From: Rhizobium sp. Root482
Lineage (GTDB): Bacteria; Pseudomonadota; Alphaproteobacteria; Rhizobiales; Rhizobiaceae
DNA: 64,000 nt
Reading direction: 5' to 3'
NCBI RefSeq assembly: GCF_001426565.1
Contig: NZ_LMFA01000024.1
Span: forward strand, 257,827 to 321,826
The notes below the pieces were generated by a model. The model worked only from the letters and a program-made list of their open reading frames with translations. It searched no databases and had not been told where the DNA came from. Position numbers and translations under genes: made by a program. Positions 1-13,071 of the stretch are shown here, one piece after another. Positions within the stretch are counted from its first letter, which is position 1, and the number at the start of each line of letters is the position of its first letter.

Positions 1-269
1 AGCACGGCGATGTCGAAACGGCCGAAATGAAAGATCTTCTGCCGGGTCGGATCTTCGAGCATGGCGACGAGATTGGGCGCCTGCATCTGCCCCTTGGCGA
101 TCTGGATCACGTCGGCCGTCCCGTCGCCGGGCGAAAGCTGGACGACGCAGAGCCGGTCGCGGCGGGGGATGAGGCCGAGCGTCTCGGTGTCGATGGCGAT
201 CGCGCCCCTGTAGCGGGCGGCGTCTTCCGCCGAGATATCGCCCTGGTGAAACCGTATTGTATTTGCCAT
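1..269 (-). CDS. rnd: Ribonuclease D-like 3'-5' exonuclease, N-terminal part (cut by window edge)
   Basis: The reading frame starts at an ATG at 269 and runs off the left edge, so only about 89 residues are visible. Residues 21-28 read AIDTETLG, the Exo I motif of DEDD-type exonucleases (Asp and Glu as metal ligands). The following RDRLCVVQLS and HFGRFDIAVL segments are typical of RNase D and Rrp6 N-termini. RNase D family enzymes trim 3' ends of tRNA and other stable RNA in the cytoplasm. Without the rest of the gene, a full-length RNase D cannot be told from the short single-domain exonucleases common in alphaproteobacteria. Confidence 0.8.
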   Translation of the reverse strand, partial: MANTIRFHQGDISAEDAARYRGAIAIDTETLGLIPRRDRLCVVQLSPGDGTADVIQIAKGQMQAPNLVAMLEDPTRQKIFHFGRFDIAV

Positions 270-409
270 GGAAATCCCCACATCAGCCGGACCGGCGTTG
301 CGCTCGGTTCAAGTCATCGGGCTATAGCGCAACTTCACCGGAAGCGATACCGTCTCAAAAGCGCAAGGGCGGGGATGCCCAAACCGCCAACTGAAAAAGC
401 GATACCCCA

Positions 410-721
410 ATGAAAGCGCTTCGCACCGCCATTCCGGCCCTCTTCCTGTCCGTCGCCTGCCTGTCGGCGGGGATGCCGGCCGCAGCCGAGCCGTTCCGGC
501 AGCCGGTGCAGGCCTTTATGGACCTGCCCGGCGTGAAATCGCAGGAAGAGATCGACCGGGAGAATGTCGTCCGGTGCAAGCAGGTCGTGGTGCGCCGCGA
601 TCCCGGCATGAATTCAGGCTATGCCACCACCAATTTCTGCCGGCGTGGTTCCGGCCCCATCTTCCAGTCCGGCCGGTTGCCGCCATCAACGATCCGGCAG
701 TTGCGCGGTTTCAACTACTGA
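410..721 (+). CDS. Small secreted protein of unknown function
   Basis: This is a 103-residue protein with a clear Sec signal peptide: a basic MKALRTA start, a hydrophobic core to about residue 22, and an AAAEP-like cleavage region near residue 27. The mature part has two cysteines (VVRCKQV and NFCRRG) that could form a disulfide in the periplasm. I do not recognise a domain. The gene is divergent from the RNase D-like gene and lies 76 bp ahead of the dehydrogenase gene. Confidence 0.6.
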   Translation: MKALRTAIPALFLSVACLSAGMPAAAEPFRQPVQAFMDLPGVKSQEEIDRENVVRCKQVVVRRDPGMNSGYATTNFCRRGSGPIFQSGRLPPSTIRQLRGFNY

Positions 722-797
722 TCGCCGGCATTCTTGCAAATCACGGCATCCCCGATACAAGGAAGCACCGGCCCATGCCGGTCCAGGAGGGGATGTC

Positions 798-1829
798 ATG
801 ACGGAATTGCAGCGGCCTCTGGTCATCTCGGCGCCCGCGCCGCGCACGCTCGACCTGATCTTCACGCGAGAGGCACGGCAACAGCTCGCGGCGAAATACC
901 GGATCGTCGAGGCCGAGCCGGACGGGTTCGCCGCGCTTGGCGACGCCGTGCTGGGCGAGGCGCGTTACATCATCGGCCAGCCGCCGCTTGACGCGGAAAC
1001 ACTTGCGCGCATGTCGCAATTGCGCTGCGTCCTCAATGTCGAGAGCAACCTGATCGACAACATGCCCTATGAGGTGCTGTTTGCGCGCGGCATTCATGTC
1101 GTGACCACCGGCCAGGTCTTTGCCGAGCCGGTTGCCGAACTGGGAGTTGCCATGGCGCTCAACCTCGCCCGCGGCATCGTCGATGCCGATCTCGCCTTCC
1201 GTGAAGGCCGCGAACTCTGGGGCGGCGAAGGCAATGGCACGGCTCGATTGCTCACCGGCGCCGATGTCGGCATTATCGGTTTCGGCGATCTCGGCCGGGC
1301 GCTGAACCGGGTTCTCTCCGGCTTTCGCACGCAGACGAAAGTGTTCGACCCCTGGATGCCTGCCTCGATGCTCAACGACCACGGTGTCCGTCCGTCGAGC
1401 CTTGAAGAGGTGCTGACGCAAAGCGATTTCATCTTCGTGGTGGCGGCGGTGACCAGCGAAAACCGCGGCTTCCTCGGCGCGGACGCCTTTGCCAGCATGC
1501 GAAAAGGGGCCGCCTTCATCCTGCTCAGCCGTGCCGACGTGGTGGATTTCGAGGCGCTCACGGCGGTGGTCGAGAGCGGCCATATCCTTGCGGCGAGCGA
1601 CGTCTTCCCGCAGGAGCCGCTGCCGGCCGATCATCCGGTGCGCGGCCTCAAGGGCTTCCTGCGCTCCGCCCACCGGGCCGGAGCGCTCGACAGTGCCTTC
1701 AAGAAGATGGGTGACATGGTGCTGGAGGACATGGACCTGATGGACCGCGGACTGCCGCCGATGCGCTGCAAGCGGGCCGAGCGCGAAACCGTGTCGCGCA
1801 TGCGTTCCAGGCCGGTGACGGTGAACTGA
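798..1829 (+). CDS. D-isomer-specific 2-hydroxyacid dehydrogenase family protein
   Basis: This 343-residue NAD-dependent dehydrogenase has a Rossmann motif VGIIGFGDLG (GxGxxG near residues 161-166). Candidate catalytic residues of the family follow in order: Arg in LLSRADVV, Glu in FPQEPLP and His in SAHRAGA. The family oxidises D-2-hydroxyacids or reduces 2-ketoacids, as in phosphoglycerate dehydrogenase or glyoxylate reductase, but the substrate is not evident. The ATG at 798 is preferred over an in-frame start at 621 because CCAGGAGGGG lies just upstream and the extra N-terminal residues look non-coding. The C-terminus ends in a short basic tail after the catalytic domain. Confidence 0.85.
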   Translation: MTELQRPLVISAPAPRTLDLIFTREARQQLAAKYRIVEAEPDGFAALGDAVLGEARYIIGQPPLDAETLARMSQLRCVLNVESNLIDNMPYEVLFARGIHVVTTGQVFAEPVAELGVAMALNLARGIVDADLAFREGRELWGGEGNGTARLLTGADVGIIGFGDLGRALNRVLSGFRTQTKVFDPWMPASMLNDHGVRPSSLEEVLTQSDFIFVVAAVTSENRGFLGADAFASMRKGAAFILLSRADVVDFEALTAVVESGHILAASDVFPQEPLPADHPVRGLKGFLRSAHRAGALDSAFKKMGDMVLEDMDLMDRGLPPMRCKRAERETVSRMRSRPVTVN

Positions 1830-1896
1830 GCCGGCGGCGCCGGCGCCTGGAATGACGAATGCTGCCCAAGAGCCGGTAGATCGACCCTCGTGTCTC

Positions 1897-2106
1897 TCAG
1901 TCGTCGCCGTTGACGCGGCGCATCGCCTCGAGGATTGAATCCTTGGTTTCGTGCCCGGTCTTGTAGAGCCCCAGCATCACGGTGGCGGCATCGCGGCCAT
2001 CGTCGCTGTCGAGCGCGGTCCGGTTCTGCGCGCACCATTCCGCGAGCGCGCCGTAGACCACTTCGATTTCCCCCTGGTTCAAGGCCATGTCCGACAAAAA
2101 CGACAT
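1897..2106 (-). CDS. Small protein of unknown function (paralogue of the gene at 19248)
   Basis: This is a 69-residue, acidic, mainly helical protein. Its middle, LAEWCAQNRTALDSDDGRDA, resembles LNAWCAENSVHIESEAAREV in the 84-residue protein at 19248-19502. Both continue with an aliphatic helix ending in a YK/YQ-(T/S)G turn and a final charged helix. I know of no function for this pair. It lies alone between the dehydrogenase (convergent) and the next small gene on the same strand. Confidence 0.6.
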   Translation of the reverse strand: MSFLSDMALNQGEIEVVYGALAEWCAQNRTALDSDDGRDAATVMLGLYKTGHETKDSILEAMRRVNGDD

Positions 2107-2238
2107 TGCTTCACCCTATCGTTCGAAACGCAACATGCTGAATGAAGCGGCAGTCTAGAGCCGTTCAGCCGGTTGGCAATTCCCAGATTTAGGGGGGACG
2201 GGCGGGTCCTTCCGCGTCGCCCGGGTTGCAAGCCCGTG

Positions 2239-2427
2239 CTATTCCGGCCTGGCGGCAGAGGCCTCCATGAGCGAGGCGGCAATGGCGGTGGCAAGCAGCT
2301 TGCCTTTGGCGCGAATGGCGCCGCTGTCGAAATCCCGCGCCGAAAGGGCGAGATCCATGCCCTCGCGCATCAGAATTTGTTGTGCTCTGTAGACAGCCCA
2401 GTTTTCGACGTCGTCGCGCTTGCGCAT
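2239..2427 (-). CDS. Small helical protein of unknown function
   Basis: This 62-residue protein begins MRKRDDVENWAV. The ATG at 2427 is chosen because a GGGGGA purine stretch lies 5-10 bases upstream; an ATG at 2442 in the same frame is also possible. It is predicted to be helical, with no signal peptide or membrane segment and no domain I recognise. It sits just downstream of the scpA 3' end in the same orientation. The real existence of the protein is likely but not certain. Confidence 0.5.
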   Translation of the reverse strand: MRKRDDVENWAVYRAQQILMREGMDLALSARDFDSGAIRAKGKLLATAIAASLMEASAARPE

Positions 2428-2584
2428 TGCGCTTTCCCCCATGGCTAAACCATTTAGCATCGCCGCCCGTCTTCGCCTCACCAGGCACAAGGGACGAATC
2501 ACCCGGGCACGATATCAGAATGCGGCAATTCTAATATTTGGAAACCACAACTTTTCCACGATGATTTATTGGGGCTCCCGTATT

Positions 2585-4723
<2,139 letters not shown>

Positions 4724-4825
4724 CGGAATGTCTCCCTTTGTTTGAGGTCGTACGGCTGGCTCAGTCCGATCTCCCTCTTGAGGGGGATGTCACGGACACC
4801 GGCACTTTAGTGTGGCGAGCAGTTC

Positions 4826-6829
<2,004 letters not shown>

Positions 6830-6860
6830 GCTGTCCCTAGCCCGTCTTTCTTCTTGTTTC

Positions 6861-6948
6861 GTCATCCTCGGGCTTGACCCGAGGATCCATGCCAAAACCT
6901 CGAATGGCGTGTGCTTCCCTGGATCCTCGGGTCAAGCCCGAGGATGAC
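6861..6948. repeat. Nested palindromic intergenic repeat, copy 1
   Basis: Two 29-bp arms (6861-6889 and 6920-6948) are perfect inverted copies of each other, separated by 30 bp. Each arm itself contains the palindrome ATCCTCGGGCTTGACCCGAG and its continuation, so the element can fold as one long stem or as two hairpins. It begins 32 bp upstream of the pccA start codon. A second copy with nearly the same arms lies at 8378-8464. The form resembles the short palindromic intergenic elements of rhizobia; I cannot assign it to a named family. Confidence 0.85.
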
Positions 6949-7008
6949 GGAGTTTGAAGCCAATCACGACGGCAACCACTGCTGATTGGATGCACGATCA
7001 ACACGGTC

Positions 7009-7386
7009 TCACACCTCGAACACGTCTTCAAATGCGTCCGGAAAGCTCTTGCGCGCCACCCGTTCGTCGATCCGCAGCAAGGCCTCATACGATGCGGCAT
7101 CGAACGGTTCTTCGGCGGGCACGACTTCGCGGCCGAAGAGGAGATTGAGCCTGCCGGCGTCGAGATTGCCGCGTTCGAACGGTTCGGCCCCGAAATGGTG
7201 CCAGAGCGCATGCAGGAAGGCGGCGTCTACCTTCTGCTCGATCGAATTGGGCCGGGCGAGGCGTTGCAGCGCCTTCAGCGGCGTCACGGCCTTCTCGTTT
7301 GCACGCCGGATGGTGAAATGATGGCCGTGGCCCGGCAAACCGGAGGGAAAGCCGCGATGCTTGGTCATGTCGGGCCGCTTGGCCAT
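7009..7386 (-). CDS. Conserved-looking protein of unknown function in the pcc cluster
   Basis: This is a 125-residue soluble protein starting MAKRPDMTKHRG, with AAGGAGA just upstream of the ATG. The N-terminal third is basic and histidine-rich (GLPGHGHHFTIRR) and the rest is helical and acidic. I do not recognise a domain. It is 10 bp downstream of the YghU-type transferase and in the same direction as pccB and pccA, so it is probably cotranscribed with the transferase. Confidence 0.65.
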   Translation of the reverse strand: MAKRPDMTKHRGFPSGLPGHGHHFTIRRANEKAVTPLKALQRLARPNSIEQKVDAAFLHALWHHFGAEPFERGNLDAGRLNLLFGREVVPAEEPFDAASYEALLRIDERVARKSFPDAFEDVFEV

Positions 7387-7396
7387 TATCGTCTCC

Positions 7397-8308
7397 TTAC
7401 GCCTTGGCTGCGTTGTCCGGCGCAAGCTTGTCCTGCGTCTTCGTGTCGAAGTCGGAGGCGTCGTGGCGCTCATGCAGCTGCTCGGAGGGATCGCCGGAGA
7501 CGCGGTTGACCATGCGGCCGCGCTTGACGGCCGGGCGCTCGGCGATCTCGGCGGTCCAGCGCTGGACATGCCGGTAGCTCTGAACGTCGAGGAAGGTGCC
7601 GGATTCGCCGTATTGCTTGCCTTGCGCCAAGTTTCCGTACCAGGGCCAGATGGCCATGTCGGCGATCGAATAGTCTGTTCCCGCCATGTAGCGGTTGTCG
7701 GCCAGATGCCGGTCGAGCACGTCGAGCTGGCGCTTCACCTCCATCGAAAAGCGGTCGATCGCATATTGGATATGCATCGGCGCATAGGCATAGAAATGGC
7801 CGAACCCGCCTCCGAGATAGGGCGCTGATCCCATTTGCCAGAACAGCCAGTTCATGGTTTCGGTGCGTGCTTTGTGATCACTAGGCAGGAAGGCGCCGAA
7901 CTTGCTGGCGAGATAAAGCAGGATCGCGCCCGATTCGAAAACGCGGGTCGGCTGCGGTGTCGAGCGGTCCATCAGGGCCGGGATCTTCGAGTTCGGATTG
8001 ACATCGACGAAACCGGAGCCGAACTGGTCGCCATCGCCGATCCTGATCAGCCAGGCGTCGTATTCGGCACCGGTGTGCCCCGCCGCCAGCAGTTCCTCCA
8101 GCATGATCGTCACCTTGACGCCGTTCGGCGTCGCCAGCGAATAGAGCTGCAGCGGATGTTTGCCGACCGGCAGGTCCTTGTCATGCGTCGGCCCGGCGAT
8201 CGGCCGGTTGATATTGGCGAATTCTCCGCCATTCGCCTTGTCCCAAGTCCAGACCTTGGGGACTACATAGCCGGCGGGAAAATTATCGGCGGGGGATTTT
8301 TCGGTCAT
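7397..8308 (-). CDS. yghU: YghU-type glutathione S-transferase / disulfide-bond oxidoreductase
   Basis: This 303-residue protein has the long N-terminal extension typical of the YghU/YfcG branch (PKVWTWDKANGGEFANINRP). A thioredoxin-like GST N-domain follows (LQLYSLATPNGVKVTIMLEE, later ESGAILLYLA for glutathione contact) and then an all-helical C-domain containing ADMAIWPW. The E. coli relatives reduce disulfides using glutathione. The start at 8308 matches the expected family N-terminus; codons further upstream lie in a repeat element. It is located between pccB and pccA, an insertion into the carboxylase cluster whose role is not obvious. Confidence 0.88.
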   Translation of the reverse strand: MTEKSPADNFPAGYVVPKVWTWDKANGGEFANINRPIAGPTHDKDLPVGKHPLQLYSLATPNGVKVTIMLEELLAAGHTGAEYDAWLIRIGDGDQFGSGFVDVNPNSKIPALMDRSTPQPTRVFESGAILLYLASKFGAFLPSDHKARTETMNWLFWQMGSAPYLGGGFGHFYAYAPMHIQYAIDRFSMEVKRQLDVLDRHLADNRYMAGTDYSIADMAIWPWYGNLAQGKQYGESGTFLDVQSYRHVQRWTAEIAERPAVKRGRMVNRVSGDPSEQLHERHDASDFDTKTQDKLAPDNAAKA

Positions 8309-8377
8309 GAGCGGGATCCTTGATAGTGGCGGCGCATGCGGGAAGGGCAGCATGGCCTGGTGGTCTGAATTCTCTCC

Positions 8378-8464
8378 GTCATCCTCGGGCCTGACCCGAG
8401 GATCCATGCCCGGAGCACGAAGGAGTTTGGTGCGGCAGATCCTCGGGTCAAGCCCGAGGATGAC
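8378..8464. repeat. Nested palindromic intergenic repeat, copy 2
   Basis: Arms at 8378-8406 and 8439-8464 are inverted copies (one T/C difference from copy 1 in the left arm), separated by 32 bp of spacer that differs from copy 1 except for a few positions. It lies between the 3' end of pccB and the yghU-type gene. Conserved arms with a divergent spacer point to mobility or selection on the folded structure rather than recent duplication of a whole segment. Confidence 0.85.
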
Positions 8465-8491
8465 GGCTGTGGTTTGCGACGTATGTAATCC

Positions 8492-10024
8492 TCACAAAGG
8501 AATCGTGTCGTGTTTCTTCCAGTGGGTGGTGACCTGCTTGCCCCGAAGCGAAGCAAATGCCCGGGCAATCCGTCGCCGCGACGAATGCGGCATGATCACT
8601 TCGTCGATGAAGCCGCGTTCGGCGGCGACGAAGGGATTGGCGAAGCGTTCCTCGTATTCCTTCGTCCGCGCCGCGATCTTTTCCGGGTCGCTGAGTTCCG
8701 AGCGGTAGAGGATTTCGGTCGCCCCCTTGGCGCCCATCACGGCGATCTCTGCGGTCGGCCAGGCATAATTGACGTCGGCGCCGATATGCTTGGACGCCAT
8801 GACGTCATAGGCGCCGCCATAGGCCTTGCGGGTGATGAGCGTGACCATCGGCACGGTCGCCTCGCTATAGGCAAACAGGAGCTTGGCGCCGTGCTTGATG
8901 ACGCCGCCATATTCCTGCGCGACGCCGGGCAGGAAGCCGGGCACGTCGACCAGCGTCAGGATGGGAATGGAGAAGGCATCGCAGAAGCGCACGAAGCGGG
9001 CCGCCTTGCGCGATGAGTCGATGTCGAGGCAGCCGGCCAGCACCATCGGCTGGTTGGCGACGACACCGACGCTCTGGCCTTCGATGCGGATGAAGCCGGT
9101 GATGATGTTCTTCGCGAAAGCCTGCTGCAGTTCGAAGAAATCGCCTTCGTCGGCGATGGCCAGGATCAGTTCCTTCATGTCGTAGGGCTTGGTCGAGGAA
9201 TCCGGGATCAGCGTGTCGAGCCGGTTCTCGATGCGGGCAGGGTCGTCGTGGAAGGGGCGGACCGGCGGCTTCTCGCGGTTGTTGAGCGGCAGGAAATCGA
9301 ACAGCAGGCGGACCTGCTCCAGCGTCTCGATGTCGTTTTCATAGGCCGCATCGGCGACCGAGGATTTCTTCGTATGGGTGCCGGCCCCGCCGAGTTCCTC
9401 GGCCGTGACGATCTCGTTGGTGACGGTTTTCACCACATCCGGACCGGTGACGAACATGTAGGAGGTGTCGCGCACCATGAAGATGAAATCGGTCATGGCC
9501 GGCGAATAGACGGCGCCGCCGGCGCAGGGGCCCATGATGACGGAAATCTGCGGGATGACGCCCGAGGCCTCGGCATTGCGGCGGAACACTTCGGCATAGC
9601 CGGCAAGCGACGCGACGCCTTCCTGGATGCGGGCGCCGCCACTGTCGTTGAGGCCGATCACCGGCGCGCCGTTGCGCACGGCCATGTCCATGATCTTGCA
9701 GATTTTCTGCGCATGTGTTTCCGAGAGTGATCCGCCGAGCACGGTGAAATCCTGGGAGAAGACGTAAACCTGGCGGCCGTTGATGGTGCCCCAGCCGGTG
9801 ACGACGCCGTCGCCGGCCACCTTCTGCCCAGCCATGCCGAAATCCACGGCGCGGTGGGTCACATACATATCGTATTCTTCAAACGAGCCTTCATCGAGCA
9901 GCACCTCGATGCGCTCGCGCGCCGTCAGCTTGCCCTTGGCGTGCTGTGCATCGATGCGCTTCTGCCCGCCGCCTGCCCTTGCCTCGGCGCGCCGCGCCTC
10001 CACGGTTTCGATGATGTTGCGCAT
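8492..10024 (-). CDS. pccB: Propionyl-CoA carboxylase beta subunit (carboxyltransferase)
   Basis: This 510-residue carboxyltransferase has two crotonase-like halves. The first contains [19 protein letters not shown] and [14 protein letters not shown], the second [16 protein letters not shown] and a [11 protein letters not shown] segment. Both halves carry the glycine-rich oxyanion-hole stretches expected for acyl-CoA carboxylases. It transfers CO2 from biotin on PccA to propionyl-CoA. The ATG at 10024 is preceded by GGAGGTGGC, a strong ribosome binding site. Longer in-frame starts upstream would add an arginine-rich stretch not seen in the family. Confidence 0.96.
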   Translation of the reverse strand: MRNIIETVEARRAEARAGGGQKRIDAQHAKGKLTARERIEVLLDEGSFEEYDMYVTHRAVDFGMAGQKVAGDGVVTGWGTINGRQVYVFSQDFTVLGGSLSETHAQKICKIMDMAVRNGAPVIGLNDSGGARIQEGVASLAGYAEVFRRNAEASGVIPQISVIMGPCAGGAVYSPAMTDFIFMVRDTSYMFVTGPDVVKTVTNEIVTAEELGGAGTHTKKSSVADAAYENDIETLEQVRLLFDFLPLNNREKPPVRPFHDDPARIENRLDTLIPDSSTKPYDMKELILAIADEGDFFELQQAFAKNIITGFIRIEGQSVGVVANQPMVLAGCLDIDSSRKAARFVRFCDAFSIPILTLVDVPGFLPGVAQEYGGVIKHGAKLLFAYSEATVPMVTLITRKAYGGAYDVMASKHIGADVNYAWPTAEIAVMGAKGATEILYRSELSDPEKIAARTKEYEERFANPFVAAERGFIDEVIMPHSSRRRIARAFASLRGKQVTTHWKKHDTIPL

Positions 10025-10188
10025 GCCACCTCCGGTCGTCTTCCTCTCCTGCTTAGCCCCAAAATGGCTTGAAGGAAATCGCCGATCGCGTCGGCGGCGC
10101 TTCCTTAGACAAAAGGCGAAGGCATTTTTCGTGCATCTTTTCCGGGGTTGCAAACGTTTCATCCGAGAACAAGCCGGGAGAAACCGCG

Positions 10189-10806
10189 ATGCCCCTGAAA
10201 GCCCTCGCCCTCAACGCAACCCTCAAATCCTCATCCTCAACGGAAAAATCATCCACCGCCCATATGCTCGATCTGATCGCCAGGGAGTTTGAAAAGTTCG
10301 ATGTGATCACGACGACCGTGCGGCTCGCCGATCACAATATCAAGCCCGGCGTGACCTCCGACGAAGGCGAGGGGGATGAATGGCCGGAGATCCGCAGAAA
10401 AATCCTCGCTGCCGATATTCTCGTCATGGGCACGCCCATCTGGATGGGACAGCCGGGCAGTATCTGCAAGCGGGCACTGGAGCGGATGGATGCGTTTCTC
10501 AGCGAGAAGGACGATGCCGGCCGGATGGTCTCCTATGGCAGGGTCGCGGCCGTCGCTGTCGTCGGCAACGAGGACGGCGCGCATCATGTCTCGGCGGAAC
10601 TCTATCAGGCGCTGAACGATGTCGGTTTCACCCTCCCGGCCAATGCCGTCGCCTATTGGGTGGGAGAGGCAATGGGTTCGGTCAATTTCGTCGATCTGAA
10701 GGAGGTGCCGGATGTCGTTACGAACACGATCTCGATGCTGACGCGCAACACCGCCCATCTGGCCGGTCTCCTGAAATCATCGCAATATCCCGGTGAAGAG
10801 AAATAG
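10189..10806 (+). CDS. Flavodoxin-fold NADPH-dependent FMN reductase family protein
   Basis: This 205-residue protein has the N-terminal pattern [20 protein letters not shown], which binds FMN phosphate in this family, and the later loop [20 protein letters not shown] that contacts the flavin ring. These proteins move electrons from NAD(P)H to quinones, azo dyes or FMN in the cytoplasm. The start at 10189 is preceded by CCGGGAG. It is divergent from pccB. The exact substrate is not visible. Confidence 0.82.
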   Translation: MPLKALALNATLKSSSSTEKSSTAHMLDLIAREFEKFDVITTTVRLADHNIKPGVTSDEGEGDEWPEIRRKILAADILVMGTPIWMGQPGSICKRALERMDAFLSEKDDAGRMVSYGRVAAVAVVGNEDGAHHVSAELYQALNDVGFTLPANAVAYWVGEAMGSVNFVDLKEVPDVVTNTISMLTRNTAHLAGLLKSSQYPGEEK

Positions 10807-10825
10807 CCTCCTGAACGGCCTGAAA

Positions 10826-11938
10826 CTATTCCAGCCGCCGGCGGAATAGCCAGGCGGCGGCCGAGAGCGTCGCAATGGCGATCAAGAGGAGCGGCACCGT
10901 CTGGGCGATTACCTCGGCAAGGCTGATATCCTTGAGGAAGACGCCCTTCACGACGACGAGGAAATAGCGCAGCGGATTGACGAGCGTCACCGGCTGCAGC
11001 CAGCCGGGCATGTTCTCGATCGGCGTCGCGAAGCCGGAAAGCAGCATGGCCGGCACCATGAACAGGAAGGCGCCGAGGATTGCTTGCTGCTGCGTCATCG
11101 ACAGGGCCGAGATGAACAGGCCGATGCCGACGACCGAGGCGAGGTAGAACAGCGAACTGCCGTAAAGCAAAAGAAGCGAGCCGCGCAGCGGAAGCCCGAA
11201 CAGGAAGACCGCCGCCAGGATATAGACGGTGATGTGAAACAGGCCGATCATCATCGGCGGCACCAGCTTTCCCACCAGGATTTCGTGGACGCGCAGAGGC
11301 GAGACCATCAGCTGGTCGAAGGTGCCGAGCTCGCGTTCGCGGGCGATCGACAGCGCCGTGACGATGAGCCCGATCAGCAGCGCGATGCTGGCGATGAGAT
11401 TGGGCACCATGAACCACTGATAGGTGAGGTTCGGGTTGAACCAGTTGCGGGCGACGGTCGAAACGGTGCGCGCCGCGGCGCGTTTTCCGGCCGGCGTCTC
11501 GGCAGCCAGCGCCGCAGTGATCTGGCTGAGATAGCCGGAGACGATCTGGGCGGCATTGGAGCGGCGCCCGTCGAGGATGAGCTGCAGGTCGGCCGGTGCT
11601 CCCGCCTCGATGGCGCGGGAGAAATCCGCGCCGATCACGACGGCCGCAATGACCTCCTGGCGATCGATCGCGGCGCGCATCCGGGCGGGGTCGGCGGTGA
11701 ATTCGACGCTGCGGAAGGTCGGCGATGCCTCGATGCGTTCGATCAGTTCCTCGCTCCAATGGCCGGCATCGCGGTTGAGGATCATCACATCGACATTGCG
11801 CACTTCGAGCGTCGCCGCATAGGAAAAGATGAGAAGCTGCAGGATCGGCGGGCCGATCAGGATGGCGCGGCCCTTGGGGTCGCGCAGCACGGCCAGGAAC
11901 TCCTTGACGATCAGCGCGCGAAGCCGCGTCCACCACAT
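10826..11938 (-). CDS. ybhR: ABC-2 type export permease (YbhR position)
   Basis: This is a 370-residue inner-membrane protein with the ABC-2 exporter layout: one N-terminal membrane helix (ILIGPPILQLLIFSYAATLE), a large periplasmic domain to about residue 170, and five C-terminal helices containing the conserved ARERELGTFDQLMVSPL segment. Its start codon overlaps the stop of the preceding permease (TGATG), so the two are translationally coupled and probably form a heterodimer. The gene order matches E. coli cecR-ybhGFSR. Confidence 0.88.
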   Translation of the reverse strand: MWWTRLRALIVKEFLAVLRDPKGRAILIGPPILQLLIFSYAATLEVRNVDVMILNRDAGHWSEELIERIEASPTFRSVEFTADPARMRAAIDRQEVIAAVVIGADFSRAIEAGAPADLQLILDGRRSNAAQIVSGYLSQITAALAAETPAGKRAAARTVSTVARNWFNPNLTYQWFMVPNLIASIALLIGLIVTALSIARERELGTFDQLMVSPLRVHEILVGKLVPPMMIGLFHITVYILAAVFLFGLPLRGSLLLLYGSSLFYLASVVGIGLFISALSMTQQQAILGAFLFMVPAMLLSGFATPIENMPGWLQPVTLVNPLRYFLVVVKGVFLKDISLAEVIAQTVPLLLIAIATLSAAAWLFRRRLE

Positions 11939-13071
11939 CAGCCGATCCTCTTCCTGGTATTGCGGGCGGCGGCGGCGAAGAAAACCGCGCCGATTAAAAG
12001 CATGATGGCGATCGACTGCAGGAACATCGGCCAAATGTCGCCGGCGAGGAAGACCGTCTGCAGGCTCGGGATCAGGTAGCGGGCCGGCACGAGATAGGTG
12101 ATCCACTGGATGGCAGTGGGCATGGAATCGATCTCGAACAGGAAGCCCGACAGGAGGAAGGCGGGCAGGAAGGCCGAGATCAGCGCCAGCTGCGAGGCGA
12201 GGAACTGGTTCCTTGTCGCCGCCGAAATAAGTAGGCCCTGGCCGAGCGCGGGCACGAGGAAGGCGGCCGAGAGAGCATAGAGCGCCAACACCGAGCCGCG
12301 AAAGGGCACGCCGAACAGGAGCACCGCAAGCAGCACGCAGAGCGTCATTGCCGCGAGGCCGAGGACAAAATAGGGAAAGATCTTGCCGACCAGAAGCTCG
12401 ATCGCCGTTACCGGCGTCGCCATCATCGCCTCCATTGTGCCGCGCTCCCATTCGCGCGCCACGACCAGCGAGGTCAGCAGCGTTCCCACCAGGGTCATGA
12501 CGATGGCGATCGAGCCGGGCACGAGGAAATAGCGGCTGGTCAGCTCCGGATTGAACCAGAATCGCTGCTCGACGGAAATGGATGGCAGGGCGGACGCGAC
12601 CAGTGCCTGACGCTGCCGCTCCCAGTTGGCGACGGTGCCGCGCGCATAATTCTGCACGAAGCTGGCCGTGTTGGGCTCCGAGCCATCGACGATGACCTGG
12701 ATGCGCGGTTGATGGCCGGCGGCAAAATCGGCGGTGAAATTGGCGGGGATGACCAGGATGCCGCGAATATCGCCATTGACCAGATCTTCCTCGAAATCGC
12801 GGCGATCGCGGCTGGACGTGACCGAAAAATAACGCGAGGCCTGGAAGCTTGCGGCAAGATTTTCCGTGAGCGGCGTCGTTTCCTCCAGCACCAGCCCGAC
12901 ACGGGTGCGGGTGGTATCGAGCGAGACGCCATAGCCGAACAGGAACAGAAGGATGAGCGGCAGCACGAAGGCGATCAGCACCGTGCTCGGATCGCGGATC
13001 GCCTGCAAGCTTTCCTTGCGCACGAGGGCGAGGAAGCGTCTGGTCCTGCCGGATGTGCGGGAGCCGCTCAT
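11938..13071 (-). CDS. ybhS: ABC-2 type export permease (YbhS position)
   Basis: This 377-residue protein is a paralogue in layout of the next permease: an N-terminal helix (AFVLPLILLFLFGYGVSLDT), a periplasmic domain, then helices with AREWERGTMEAMMATPV. In E. coli YbhS and YbhR form the membrane channel of a drug/cation exporter powered by YbhF. It overlaps the ATPase gene by four bases (ATGA). A role in export of hydrophobic compounds is inferred from the family, not shown by the sequence. Confidence 0.88.
   Translation of the reverse strand: MSGSRTSGRTRRFLALVRKESLQAIRDPSTVLIAFVLPLILLFLFGYGVSLDTTRTRVGLVLEETTPLTENLAASFQASRYFSVTSSRDRRDFEEDLVNGDIRGILVIPANFTADFAAGHQPRIQVIVDGSEPNTASFVQNYARGTVANWERQRQALVASALPSISVEQRFWFNPELTSRYFLVPGSIAIVMTLVGTLLTSLVVAREWERGTMEAMMATPVTAIELLVGKIFPYFVLGLAAMTLCVLLAVLLFGVPFRGSVLALYALSAAFLVPALGQGLLISAATRNQFLASQLALISAFLPAFLLSGFLFEIDSMPTAIQWITYLVPARYLIPSLQTVFLAGDIWPMFLQSIAIMLLIGAVFFAAAARNTRKRIG

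Noticed and set aside
621-797. N-terminal extension of the hydroxyacid dehydrogenase to 621
   Set aside because: The extra 59 codons overlap the end of the secreted-protein gene and look non-coding, while a strong ribosome binding site precedes 798.
4724-4825. Possible cobalamin riboswitch ahead of scpA
   Set aside because: The gap to pccA is only about 100 bp and shows no B12-box-like sequence; a short CCCTC/GAGGG stem there is too weak to interpret.
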